Of a stretch of DNA of 64,000 bases, positions 7,278-15,219 are shown piece by piece. Position numbers and translations under genes: made by a program. Source of the DNA: JAKPBU01 sp964425695 (GTDB taxonomy: Bacteria > Pseudomonadota > Gammaproteobacteria > Xanthomonadales > Xanthomonadaceae); contig CAYRNF010000009.1 of the NCBI GenBank assembly GCA_964425695.1, positions 62,001 to 126,000 of the forward strand, written 5' to 3'. Each line of letters starts with the position of its first letter. Position 1 is the stretch's first letter. Below the pieces are notes generated by a model. It saw only the letters and a list, made by a program, of their open reading frames with translations, ran no database searches and had not been told where the DNA came from.

Positions 7278-7793
7278 CTACTTCAGGTTGTCCACCATCC
7301 AGTCCACGGTGGCGATCACCTGCTCGTCGGTCAGCGCCGGATTGCCGCCCTTGGCCGGCATCACGCCGGCGGCGCCGGTGTAACCCTCGATCGCGTGGCG
7401 GTGCAGGGTGTCGGCGCCCTGAGCGATGCGGCTGGTCCACTGCGCTGCGACCAGCGTCGGCGCGCCGCCCGCACCGGAGGTGTGGCAGCCCGCGCACAGG
7501 TTCTGGTAGATCACCGCGCCGTCCAGGGTGCCGCCGTAGGCGACCTGCGCCGCGGCCTTGGCCGCGGCCGCAGCCGTGGCGGCGGCCTGCGCCGCAGCGC
7601 CGGTCTGGCCGGCATACACCGCGCCCACCGGCGCAATGCGTTCCAGCTGGCGCTTGGCCGCCTGGTCCGAGACCTCCCGCGGCAGCACGCCGGACAGCTT
7701 GAGCGCCAGCAGGATTAGGCCCAGGGTCACCACCGCCAGCGCGGCGATGACCATCGAAAACTTCTTCAGGAAATCCAGGTCGTAATTGCGCAC
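7278..7793 (-). CDS. Membrane-anchored c5-type cytochrome c
   Basis: A 171-residue protein starting at a GTG (7793) with AAGGTGG 5 bases upstream. Residues about 10-33 form an uncleaved membrane anchor (FSMVIAALAVVTLGLILLALKLSG). An Ala-rich linker (about residues 60-85) leads to a class I cytochrome c domain with one CAGCH heme site and a distal Met in GVMPAKGG. The layout matches the cytochrome c5 family, soluble or anchored electron carriers of the periplasm. It stands between tRNA-Arg and the hydrolase-zapE operon and has its own terminator hairpin, so it is probably monocistronic. Confidence 0.9.
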   Translation of the reverse strand: MRNYDLDFLKKFSMVIAALAVVTLGLILLALKLSGVLPREVSDQAAKRQLERIAPVGAVYAGQTGAAAQAAATAAAAAKAAAQVAYGGTLDGAVIYQNLCAGCHTSGAGGAPTLVAAQWTSRIAQGADTLHRHAIEGYTGAAGVMPAKGGNPALTDEQVIATVDWMVDNLK

Positions 7794-7984
7794 GATCCAC
7801 CTTGCGCGGCCGGAGCGGGCCGCTTCGTCTGGCACAGCGGGTTGTCGGGGGGCTGGGTGAGCCGGTGGCGCGCCTGGAGGGGTGAGCCGCTGCGGTTGCA
7901 AGCCGGCGGCTTGCGCAGCGGCGAACGCCCGAGCGCTGGCGCGAGGGCAGGCAATGCCCACCCTCTCGCCCCACATTCTACTTG

Positions 7985-8058
7985 CGCGCCTGGAGGGATT
8001 CGAACCCCCGACCAATGGCTTCGGAAGCCACTACTCTATCCGGCTGAGCTACAGGCGC
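7985..8058 (-). tRNA. tRNA-Arg (anticodon CCG)
   Basis: The minus strand folds into a cloverleaf: acceptor GCGCCTG / CAGGCGC, D-arm AGCTCAGCCGGATAGAGT, anticodon arm with loop TTCCGAA (anticodon CCG) and T-arm GGGGGTTCGAATCCC. It decodes the CGG codon. The 3' CCA is not encoded (the next bases are CAA) and would be added after transcription. Confidence 0.95.
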
Positions 8059-8204
8059 GGACCGCGCATTCTAGCGAAGTCGCGGCGTCCAGCGGCAGGG
8101 GCGCGTCCGCATACCGGTGGCGCGCGCGGATGGCCGTGGCCGGCGACCGCGCCCGTGGGCCACAGCGATTGCCGCCTGCGATGCCGCGGGCGGCGCATGG
8201 CGCC

Positions 8205-8210
8205 TACACT
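8205..8210 (+). promoter_or_regulatory. -10-like box (TACACT) upstream of glk
   Basis: TACACT lies 27 bases before the glk start; the same hexamer precedes the genes at 17002 and 17720. No convincing -35 is visible. Confidence 0.35.
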
Positions 8211-8237
8211 CCGCGCCTTCGAGGCAAAGGCGCGCAG

Positions 8238-9233
8238 ATGATTCCAGCGGACAGCGGCCGGCCGTTCCTGGCCACCGACATCGGCGGCACCCATGCGCGC
8301 CTGGCAATGGTGCGCGCGCGGCCCGATGGCACGGTGGAGGTGCTGGACCACCAGACCTATGCGTGCGCCGGCTATCCGGGCCTGGCGCCGATCGTGGCCG
8401 ACTTCCTGGCCGCCCGCGGCGCGGTGCACGAGGCCGCCATCGGCTGCACCGGCATGCGCCAGGGCGACACCCTGGTGGGCCTGAACCTGCCTTGGGCCGT
8501 GCCGCTGGGCGAACTGCGCGCGCTGGGCATCGCCCGCGTGGACGCCGTCAACGATTTCGTGGCTGTGGCCCACGCCGCGCAGTGCATGGGCGATGCCGAC
8601 GGCCTGCTGCTCGCGCCGCGCACCGACCCCCCGCCTGCCTGCCCGCCCGCGCCCGGCCCGGTGCTGGTGCTGGGGCCGGGCACCGGCCTGGGCGCCGCGC
8701 TGCGCGTACCGCTGGCCGATGGCTGGCATGTGCTGGGCAGCGATGCCGGCCAGGTCTCGCTGGCGCCGGGCAACGCACGCGAACGCGCGCTGCTGGCGGC
8801 GCTGCAGGGCGAAGCCGGCTACGTCGGCGTGGAGCAGGTGGTCAGCGGCCCCGGCCTGCTGCGCACCTACCGCACGCTGTGCGCGCTGGACCGCAGCGTG
8901 GCGCGCTGTGCCTCGCCCGCCGAGGTCGCCGCCGCCGCGCAGGCGGGCGGCGATGCGCACGCCGCGCAGGCCATCGCGATCTTCTGCGCGCAGCTGGGCA
9001 GCGTGATGGCCGACGTGGTGCTGGTGACCGGCGCCACGCGGGTGTTCGTGGCCGGCGGCATCGTGGCCCGGATCGTGGAGCAGCTGCTGCGCAGCGACTT
9101 CCACACCCGCTTCCTGGACAAGGGCGCGATGCGCGGCCTGCTGTCGCGGGTGCCGGTGCGCCTGCTCGACGACCCGCACCAAGGCGTGATCGGCGCGGCC
9201 AGCTGGTACCTGCAGCACGCACATCGCGGCTGA
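8238..9233 (+). CDS. glk: Glucokinase / amino-sugar kinase (ROK-independent Glk family)
   Basis: A 331-residue kinase of the bacterial glucokinase (PF02685) family: phosphate-binding FLATDIGGTHARLAM at the N-terminus, substrate block NDFVAVAHA, LVLGPGTGLGAAL, SDAGQVSLAP, and C-terminal VFVAGGIVARI. It phosphorylates glucose, or N-acetylglucosamine, with ATP. nagA follows 53 bases downstream on the same strand; together they would phosphorylate and deacetylate GlcNAc, which favours an amino-sugar role (NagK-like) over a purely glycolytic one. That substrate choice is inference. The ATG at 8238 is chosen because it directly precedes the conserved phosphate-binding region. Confidence 0.88.
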   Translation: MIPADSGRPFLATDIGGTHARLAMVRARPDGTVEVLDHQTYACAGYPGLAPIVADFLAARGAVHEAAIGCTGMRQGDTLVGLNLPWAVPLGELRALGIARVDAVNDFVAVAHAAQCMGDADGLLLAPRTDPPPACPPAPGPVLVLGPGTGLGAALRVPLADGWHVLGSDAGQVSLAPGNARERALLAALQGEAGYVGVEQVVSGPGLLRTYRTLCALDRSVARCASPAEVAAAAQAGGDAHAAQAIAIFCAQLGSVMADVVLVTGATRVFVAGGIVARIVEQLLRSDFHTRFLDKGAMRGLLSRVPVRLLDDPHQGVIGAASWYLQHAHRG

Positions 9234-9286
9234 AAGCCGGCCACAATCGTGCCTGGTCCGCACCACGCTCCCGGAAGCCCGGCCGC

Positions 9287-10447
9287 ATGAGCCCGCACCT
9301 TTCCCCTGCGTCCGCCCTGGTCAACGGCCGCGTGCTGTGCGGCGAGGACTTCGTGGACGGCCGCGCAGTGCTGGTGCGCGACGGCCGGATCGAAGCGGTG
9401 GTGCCGGTCGCCGAGGCGCCGCGCGACGCGGTCCGCCACGACCTGCAAGGGCACTGGCTGCTGCCGGGCTTCATCGATGCGCAGGTCAACGGCGGCGGCG
9501 GCGTGCTGTTCAACAACACGCCCACCGCCGCCGGCGTGCAGGCCATCGCCCGGGCGCACCGGCGCTTCGGCACCACCGGCCTGCTGCCCACGTTGATCAC
9601 CGACGACCTGGCGCGGATGCGAGAGGGCATCGCGGCGGTGCGCGAGGCGATGGATGCGGGCGAAACCGGCATCCTGGGCATCCACCTGGAAGGCCCGTGG
9701 CTGGCGCAGGCGCGCAAGGGCACGCACGACGCCGCCAGGTTCCGCGTGCCGGACGCGGAAGAGCTGGCGCTGGCGGCATCGCTGGGCCGCGGCGTGACGC
9801 TGGTGACGCTGGCGCCCGAGCAGGTGCCCGACGCCACCATCCGCACGCTCGTGGAACGCGGCGTGGTGGTGGCCGCCGGCCATACCGACGCCAGCTACGA
9901 GCGCATGCGTGATGCACTGGACGCCGGGATCCGCGGCTTCACCCATCTCTACAACGCCATGTCGCCGCTGCAGGGCCGCGCGCCCGGCGTGGTCGGCGCG
10001 GCGCTGGAGGATCGCGACAGCTGGCTGGGCGTGATCGCCGACGGTGTGCACGTGCACGCGGCCAGCCTGCGCGTCGCGCTGCACGCCAAGCCGCGCGGCA
10101 AGGTGTTCCTGGTCAGCGATGCGATGCCGATGGTCGGCGGCGACGCGTCGCACTTCGAGCTGTACGGCGAAACCATCACCGCGCGCGATGGCGTGGTGCG
10201 CAACGCCGCCGGCGCGCTGGCCGGCTCCGCGCTGGACATGCTCACCGCGCTGCGCAACGCGGTGGACCTGCTCGGCGTGCCGCTGGCCGAAGCCGCCCGC
10301 ATGGCCGCCACCTACCCGGCCGACTTCCTTGGGCTGTCGGCGTCGCACGGGCGCATCGCCGCCGGCTGCCGCGCGGATTTCATACAGCTCGACGCCGGCC
10401 TTGCGCTGCGCGGCACCTGGATCGCAGGTCGGCACGAGGCGCACTGA
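9287..10447 (+). CDS. nagA: N-acetylglucosamine-6-phosphate deacetylase
   Basis: A 386-residue amidohydrolase that removes the acetyl group from GlcNAc-6-phosphate to give glucosamine-6-phosphate and acetate. Marks in order: GFIDAQVNGGGGVLFNN, GILGIHLEGPW with the metal-binding Glu, VAAGHTDASY with a metal His, GFTHLYNAMSPLQGR, GVIADGVHVH, and LVSDAMPMVGG with the catalytic Asp. It follows glk by 53 bases and is probably in one unit with it. No nagB or nagR is in the window. Confidence 0.93.
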   Translation: MSPHLSPASALVNGRVLCGEDFVDGRAVLVRDGRIEAVVPVAEAPRDAVRHDLQGHWLLPGFIDAQVNGGGGVLFNNTPTAAGVQAIARAHRRFGTTGLLPTLITDDLARMREGIAAVREAMDAGETGILGIHLEGPWLAQARKGTHDAARFRVPDAEELALAASLGRGVTLVTLAPEQVPDATIRTLVERGVVVAAGHTDASYERMRDALDAGIRGFTHLYNAMSPLQGRAPGVVGAALEDRDSWLGVIADGVHVHAASLRVALHAKPRGKVFLVSDAMPMVGGDASHFELYGETITARDGVVRNAAGALAGSALDMLTALRNAVDLLGVPLAEAARMAATYPADFLGLSASHGRIAAGCRADFIQLDAGLALRGTWIAGRHEAH

Positions 10448-10468
10448 CACCGCGTTCCGCACTTCGCA

Positions 10469-10540
10469 CGAGCGGCTTCAGCCGCGAGCTTCTCGCCTGT
10501 GCACGCAATTCGCGCATGGACCCGCGGCGGAGGCCGCTCC
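10469..10540. repeat. 'gcggcttcagccgcgag' inverted repeat, degenerate copy
   Basis: The left arm (cgagcggcttcagccgcgag, then cttctcgcc) matches the family well; the right arm gcggcggaggccgctcc is degenerate. It fills the nagA-ubiA gap. Such elements resemble REP sequences and may act at transcript ends. Confidence 0.65.
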
Positions 10541-10563
10541 GACGCGCCAGACGGGGGCGCGCG

Positions 10564-10569
10564 TATCAT
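10564..10569 (+). promoter_or_regulatory. -10 box (TATCAT) of ubiA
   Basis: TATCAT followed by 9 bases and the ubiA ATG, identical in layout to the box before the hydrolase-zapE operon. Confidence 0.45.
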
Positions 10570-10578
10570 CCGCCGCGC

Positions 10579-11514
10579 ATGAGCTACGAGCGTTTCGAAG
10601 CCTCCGCGCCGCCGCCGTCGGCGCCGGTCCCGCGCTGGCGCGAACGCCTGCGCCAGTACTGGTGGCTGGTGCGCGGCGACCGGCCGATCGGCTGGCTGCT
10701 GCTGCTGTGGCCCACGTGGTGGGGCTTGTGGATCGCCGCCGAAGGCGTGCCGCCGCAGTGGCCGCTTGTGGTGTTCTCGCTGGGCGTGTGGCTGACCCGA
10801 TCGGCCGGCTGCGTGATCAACGACTACGCCGACCGTTGGCTGGACGGCAGTGTCGAACGCACCCGCGCGCGGCCGCTGGCCACGGGCGCCGTGTCCGGGC
10901 GCGAGGCGCTGCTGGTGTTCGCGGCGCTGATGCTGGTGGCGTTCGCGCTGGTGCTCACGCTGAACCGGCTCACCGTGCTGATGAGCGTGGTCGGCGTGGT
11001 GCTGGCGGCGAGCTATCCGTACCTCAAGCGCTACACCTACTTGCCGCAGGTGTACCTGGGTATGGCCTTCGGCTGGGGCATCCCGATGGCCTTCGCCGCG
11101 CTGACCGGTGCGGTGCCGCCGCTGGCGTGGGTGCTGTACGTGGCCAACATCTTCTGGGCCACCGCCTACGACACCTGGTACGCCATGGTCGACCGCGACG
11201 ACGACCTGCGCATGGGCGCCCGGTCCACGGCGATCCTGTTCGGCGAGCTGGACCTGGTCGCGATCGGCGTGCTGTACGCGCTGATGTTCGGAGCACTGGC
11301 GCTGGCCGGGCGGCAGGCGGCGCTGGGCGCGCCGTTCTGGTGCGGCCTGGGCGTTGCGGCGCTGCTGGTGGGCTGGCAGTTCGTGATCGCGCGCCACCGC
11401 CAGCGCGATGCCTGCTTCCGCGCCTTCCTGCACAACCACTGGGTGGGCATGGCGATCTTCGCGGGGATCGCTTTGCACTACGCCTGGCCCGTCCTCCAAG
11501 GAGCGCTCGCATGA
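10579..11514 (+). CDS. ubiA: 4-hydroxybenzoate polyprenyltransferase
   Basis: A 311-residue polytopic membrane enzyme that attaches the polyprenyl tail to 4-hydroxybenzoate in ubiquinone synthesis. The first Asp-rich motif is NDYADRWLDGSVERTRARP near residue 85 and the second is DTWYAMVDRDDDLRMGARST near residue 200; together they bind the Mg-pyrophosphate of the polyprenyl donor. RGDRPIGWLLLLWPTWWGLW is the usual N-terminal signature. Seven to nine TM segments are apparent. The stop overlaps the start of the RidA-like gene (ATGA). Confidence 0.95.
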   Translation: MSYERFEASAPPPSAPVPRWRERLRQYWWLVRGDRPIGWLLLLWPTWWGLWIAAEGVPPQWPLVVFSLGVWLTRSAGCVINDYADRWLDGSVERTRARPLATGAVSGREALLVFAALMLVAFALVLTLNRLTVLMSVVGVVLAASYPYLKRYTYLPQVYLGMAFGWGIPMAFAALTGAVPPLAWVLYVANIFWATAYDTWYAMVDRDDDLRMGARSTAILFGELDLVAIGVLYALMFGALALAGRQAALGAPFWCGLGVAALLVGWQFVIARHRQRDACFRAFLHNHWVGMAIFAGIALHYAWPVLQGALA

Positions 11515-12011
11515 AGCCGTCTCTCGCCGCCTGCCTGCTGGGACTGTGCGCGTTGCCCGCGCTGGCGCAGGAGGCGCCGACCCGCGAACACCTGGCGCCG
11601 CCGGGCTGGGAGGACTCCTACCACGGCCTGCACTACTCGCCGGTGGTGAAGATCGGCGACCGGGTGATCGTCTCCGGCATTCCCGCCAGCCAGGGCCCGG
11701 ACGACGAGGCCCGGATCCGGTGGATGTTCGCCCAGTTCAAGGCGCACCTGGAGCAGGCCGGGGCCACGCTGGAAGACGTCGTGGAGCTGCAGAGCTTCCA
11801 CGTGGCGAAGGACCACGCCGAATTCCGGCGCAGGATGGAGCCGGTGCTGAAGGTGCACCGCGAGGTGTTCCGCGACCACTACCCGGCCTGGACCGCGGTG
11901 GGCACAACGGCCCTGTTCTCCGGCGATGCCCCGATGGAGCTGCGCGCCGAGGCGATCATCGGTTCCGGCCAGCGCGCCCGCGCGCGTATCCCGGTGCCCG
12001 CCGCGGACTGA
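11511..12011 (+). CDS. Exported RidA/YjgF-family protein
   Basis: A 166-residue protein with a signal peptide (LAACLLGLCALPALAQ, cleavage near residue 20). The mature part is a RidA (Rid/YER057c/UK114) domain: VVKIGDRVIVSGIPASQ, MFAQFKAHLEQAGATLEDVVELQSF, and RAEAII. Classical RidA proteins are cytosolic and hydrolyse reactive enamine/imine intermediates; an exported member probably has another substrate. The ATG overlaps the ubiA stop (ATGA) and has AAGGAG at 11498-11503, so it is translationally coupled to ubiA. The functional link to ubiquinone synthesis is unknown. Confidence 0.88.
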   Translation: MKPSLAACLLGLCALPALAQEAPTREHLAPPGWEDSYHGLHYSPVVKIGDRVIVSGIPASQGPDDEARIRWMFAQFKAHLEQAGATLEDVVELQSFHVAKDHAEFRRRMEPVLKVHREVFRDHYPAWTAVGTTALFSGDAPMELRAEAIIGSGQRARARIPVPAAD

Positions 12012-12034
12012 GCGGTGCGGCGCGGGCGCGCCGT

Positions 12035-12775
12035 TCAGGGCACCCGCGCGCAGACCCAGGCGTCCACCCGCGCCACGCCGGCGCGGCGCAAAGCGCGGGC
12101 CGCGGCGTGCAGGGTGGCGCCAGTGGTCATGACGTCGTCGAACAGCGCCACGTGCGCCGGCAGCGGCGCGCGCGCGGGCACGGTGAACGCGCCGCGCAGG
12201 TTGCGGCGCCGCGCCTTCGCATCCAGCCGGGACTGCGGCGCGGTGGCGCGGCTGCGCTGCAGCAGGTCGTCGCGCAGCGGCAGCTGCAGGTGGCGGGCCA
12301 GCGGGCGCGCCAGTTCCAGCGCCTGGTCGTAGCCGCGCGCGCGCAGGCGCGACCGGTGCAGCGGGATGGGAACCAGCGCGTCGGGACGGTCGGCCGCGGC
12401 AAACCGCTCCGCCAGCAGTTGCGACAGCAGGCGCCCCGCCGCCAGCCCGCCATGGAACTTCAGCCGCGGCAGCAGCCGGTCCACGGGGAAGCCGTAAACG
12501 AAGGCGGCGTGCGTCGCGTCCACCGGCGGCGGCCGCCGCAGGCAGGCCCCGCAGCCGGGCGCAGCTGCGGGCAGCGGCACTGCGCAGCGCGGGCAGGCGG
12601 CCTGGCTCCAGGGCAGCACGGCCAGGCAGGGCGCGCACAGGTCGCGGCCGGCGTGCCCGGGGTCGCCGCACAGCAGGCAGCGCGGCGGCCACAGCAGCGC
12701 GCCCAGCTGCCGGGCCACCCGCCGCACCCCGCCGTCAACTGGTGGTGCCGGGTTCAAGTTGACAGGCTGGAGCAT
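12035..12775 (-). CDS. comF: ComF-family phosphoribosyltransferase-like protein
   Basis: A 246-residue ComF/GntX-type protein. An N-terminal zinc-ribbon region (CLLCGDPG...CAPC...CPRC...CGAC) is followed by ALVPIPLHRSRLRARGYDQA and the PRPP loop ALFDDVMTTGATL. Relatives take part in DNA uptake or plasmid maintenance. The ATG at 12775 is the longest choice; an in-frame GTG at 12727 just before the conserved VARQLGALLWPPRCLLC is as likely, because the 12734-12763 stretch looks like a bioB regulatory site. It is divergent from bioB. Confidence 0.85.
   Translation of the reverse strand: MLQPVNLNPAPPVDGGVRRVARQLGALLWPPRCLLCGDPGHAGRDLCAPCLAVLPWSQAACPRCAVPLPAAAPGCGACLRRPPPVDATHAAFVYGFPVDRLLPRLKFHGGLAAGRLLSQLLAERFAAADRPDALVPIPLHRSRLRARGYDQALELARPLARHLQLPLRDDLLQRSRATAPQSRLDAKARRRNLRGAFTVPARAPLPAHVALFDDVMTTGATLHAAARALRRAGVARVDAWVCARVP
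12734..12763. promoter_or_regulatory. Candidate BirA (biotin repressor) operator for bioB
   Basis: GTCAAC at 12734-12739 and GTTGAC at 12758-12763 form an inverted pair 18 bases apart. The known proteobacterial BirA box is TTGTAAACC-N14/15-GGTTTACAA; here the half-sites are similar (ACTT/AAGTTGACA) but the spacer is a base or two longer. It lies 61 bases upstream of the bioB ATG and within the 5' end of the longest comF reading. Plausible by position and symmetry, unproven. Confidence 0.4.
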
Positions 12776-12823
12776 GGTTTCCAGACTGCCGCCCGGAAAG
12801 CGCCGCCACCATCGGATTCGCCC

Positions 12824-13882
12824 ATGCCTTCGCTCGGAAAACTGCCCGTCGCCGCCGCCGACGCCACCGCGCCCCTGCGCCACGACTGGACCCGCCCCGA
12901 GATCGAGGCGCTGTTCGCGCTGCCGTTCACCGAACTGCTGCACCGCGCCGCCGGCGTGCACCGCCTGCATTTCGATCCGGCCGAGGTCCAGGTCAGCACC
13001 CTGCTGTCGGTCAAGACCGGCGGCTGCCCGGAGGACTGCGCCTACTGTCCGCAGGCGCAGCGCTACCACACGGGCGTAGAGGCCACCAAGCTCATGGCCA
13101 CCGACGCGGTGCTGGAACGCGCCCGCGCCGCCAAGGCCGCCGGCGCCTCGCGGTTCTGCATGGGCGCGGCCTGGCGCAGCCCCAAGGACCGCGACATCCC
13201 CAAGGTCGCCGAGATGATCCGCGAGGTGAAGGCGCTGGGCCTGGAGACCTGCGCAACGCTGGGCATGCTGTCCGACACGCAGGCCCGCGCGCTGCGGGCC
13301 GCCGGGCTGGACTACTACAACCACAACCTGGACACCGCGCCGGACTTCTACGGCGAGATCATCCACACCCGCGAGTACCAGGACCGGCTCGACACGCTCG
13401 GCCACGTGCGCGACGCGGGGCTCAAGACCTGCAGCGGCGGCATCGTGGGCATGGGCGAAACGCGCACCCAGCGCGCAGGCCTGCTGCAGGCGCTGGCCAA
13501 CCTGCCGGCGCATCCGGACTCGGTGCCGATCAACCGCCTGGTGCAGGTGGAAGGCACGCCGCTGGCGGGCACGACCGAACTGGATCCCTTCGAGTTCGTG
13601 CGCACCGTGGCGGTGGCGCGGATCCTGATGCCGAGGTCGATGGTGCGTCTGTCGGCCGGGCGCGAAACGATGAGCGACGAACTGCAGGCGCTGTGCTTCG
13701 CCGCCGGGGCGAACTCGATCTTCTACGGCGAAAAACTGCTGACCACCGGCAACCCGGATGTCGAACGCGACCAGGCCCTGTTCGCGCGCCTGGGCCTGCG
13801 CCCGATGCCGGTGCCGGCGCAGGACGACGCGATCGACGCATGCCGCACCACCGTGCATGCCGGCATTACCGAAGCCGCCTGA
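12824..13882 (+). CDS. bioB: Biotin synthase
   Basis: A 352-residue radical SAM enzyme that inserts sulfur into dethiobiotin, the last step of biotin synthesis. The [4Fe-4S] Cys motif is CPEDCAYC (Cys68, 72, 75). Further marks are GAAWRSPKDRD, CATLGM with a [2Fe-2S] Cys, YNHNLDT, CSGGIVGMGE, and the Arg-containing LSAGRE. It is separated from bioF by a 79-bp inverted repeat, so bioB and bioFHC may be separate or only loosely coupled transcripts. Divergent from comF. Confidence 0.97.
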   Translation: MPSLGKLPVAAADATAPLRHDWTRPEIEALFALPFTELLHRAAGVHRLHFDPAEVQVSTLLSVKTGGCPEDCAYCPQAQRYHTGVEATKLMATDAVLERARAAKAAGASRFCMGAAWRSPKDRDIPKVAEMIREVKALGLETCATLGMLSDTQARALRAAGLDYYNHNLDTAPDFYGEIIHTREYQDRLDTLGHVRDAGLKTCSGGIVGMGETRTQRAGLLQALANLPAHPDSVPINRLVQVEGTPLAGTTELDPFEFVRTVAVARILMPRSMVRLSAGRETMSDELQALCFAAGANSIFYGEKLLTTGNPDVERDQALFARLGLRPMPVPAQDDAIDACRTTVHAGITEAA

Positions 13883-13893
13883 CGCCTCATGCC

Positions 13894-13972
13894 TGTAGGA
13901 GCGGCTTCAGCCGCGAGTTCTTGCGCGGTCGGATCCGTGCGCGGAAGGCTCGCGGCTGAAGCCGCGCCGACA
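13894..13972. repeat. 'ggagcggcttcagccgcgag' inverted repeat, complete copy
   Basis: Two arms of about 24 bases (tgtaggagcggcttcagccg... and ...cggctgaagccgcgccgaca) face each other around a 31-base centre, in the bioB-bioF gap. Other copies are at 10469, 23001 and, as a single arm, 3829. The element could fold into a long hairpin on either strand and separate bioB from bioF transcription. Confidence 0.8.
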
Positions 13973-13998
13973 GGTGCGCCGTCCAACCCTGTCGCACG

Positions 13999-15219
13999 AT
14001 GAGCCGCGCCGATCTTCTTCAACGCATCGCCCAGGCGCGTGACGCGCGCCTGCAGCACCACCGGGTGCGCAACCGCCGCACCGTGGTGCGCCGCGACGGC
14101 ATGCGCTGCGAGGTCGCCGACGCACGCGGCGGCACGCGCTGGCTGCTCGACTTCTGCGGCAACGATTACCTGGGCCTGGCGCGCGATCCGGCGGTGTTGG
14201 GCGCGGCGCAGGACGCACTGTCGCGCGAAGGCGCCGGCAGCACCGCCTCGCACCTGGTCTGTGGGCACGGCGCCCTGCACGACGCGCTGGAACGCGAAGT
14301 CGCCGACTGGCTGCACGCCCCGCGCGCGCTGCTGTTCGGCAGCGGGTATCTGGCCAACCTGGGCGTGGTGCAGGCGCTGCTGGGCGCCGGCGACAGCTGC
14401 GTGCAGGACAAGCTCAACCACGCCAGCCTGATCGACGGCGCACGCCTGGCCGGCTGCACGCTGCGCCGCTATCCGCACGGCGATGCCGAGGCGGCATCAC
14501 GCCAACTGCAGGCCGCCGAAACGGGCGCGGCGCTGCTCGCCACCGACGGCGTCTTCAGCATGGACGGCGATGTCGCGCCGCTGCGCGCGCTCGCCGCCGC
14601 GGCGCACGCGCATGGCGCGCTGCTGTACGTGGACGACGCGCACGGCGTGGGCGTGCACGGGCCGGACGGTCGCGGCAGCGTGGCGGCGGCCGGGCTCGAC
14701 ACGCGCGACGTGCCGCTGCAGCTGGCTACGCTGGGCAAGGCGCTGGGCGGCTACGGCGCGGTCATCGCCGGCGACGCAGCGCTGGTCGAACACCTGCTGC
14801 AGGCGGCCCGGCCCTACCTCTATACGACGGCGCTGCCGCCCGCACAGGCCGCGGCATCGCTGGCAGCCGTGCGCATCGCACGCGCGGACGCGGCGCGGCG
14901 CGAACGGCTGCACGCCAACATCGCGCGCTTCCGCAGCGCCGCGCAGCGTGCCGGCCTGTCGCTGCTGGCTTCCGACACGCCCATCCAGCCGCTGCCGTGC
15001 GGCAGCGAGGCCGCCACGCTCGCCATGGCGCGGATGCTCGAAGACGACGGTGTCTGGGTGGCCGCGATCCGCCCGCCCACCGTGCGCGAAGGCGGGTCGC
15101 GGCTGCGCATCACCTTGAGCGCGCGCCACGCGGCCGATGACATCGATGCGCTGGTCGCTGCGCTCGCGCGCGCCCGCGATACGGTACTGCGTTCGCGTCC
15201 GCCGGAGGTCGCCGCGTGA
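13999..15219 (+). CDS. bioF: 8-amino-7-oxononanoate synthase
   Basis: A 406-residue PLP enzyme (fold type I) that condenses pimeloyl-ACP with alanine to 8-amino-7-oxononanoate. Marks: DFCGNDYLGLA, GSTASHLVCGHGALHDALE, NHASLIDGA, YVDDAHGVGVHG, and LATLGKALGGYGA with PLP Lys247. The C-terminal RPPTVREGGSRLRITLSARH is standard. Its stop overlaps the GTG start of bioH (GTGA), so bioF, bioH and bioC form a translationally coupled set. Confidence 0.96.
   Translation: MSRADLLQRIAQARDARLQHHRVRNRRTVVRRDGMRCEVADARGGTRWLLDFCGNDYLGLARDPAVLGAAQDALSREGAGSTASHLVCGHGALHDALEREVADWLHAPRALLFGSGYLANLGVVQALLGAGDSCVQDKLNHASLIDGARLAGCTLRRYPHGDAEAASRQLQAAETGAALLATDGVFSMDGDVAPLRALAAAAHAHGALLYVDDAHGVGVHGPDGRGSVAAAGLDTRDVPLQLATLGKALGGYGAVIAGDAALVEHLLQAARPYLYTTALPPAQAAASLAAVRIARADAARRERLHANIARFRSAAQRAGLSLLASDTPIQPLPCGSEAATLAMARMLEDDGVWVAAIRPPTVREGGSRLRITLSARHAADDIDALVAALARARDTVLRSRPPEVAA

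Noticed and set aside
7985..8058. tRNA as an integration (att) site
   Set aside because: No integrase, partial tRNA copy or foreign-looking island is seen on either side.
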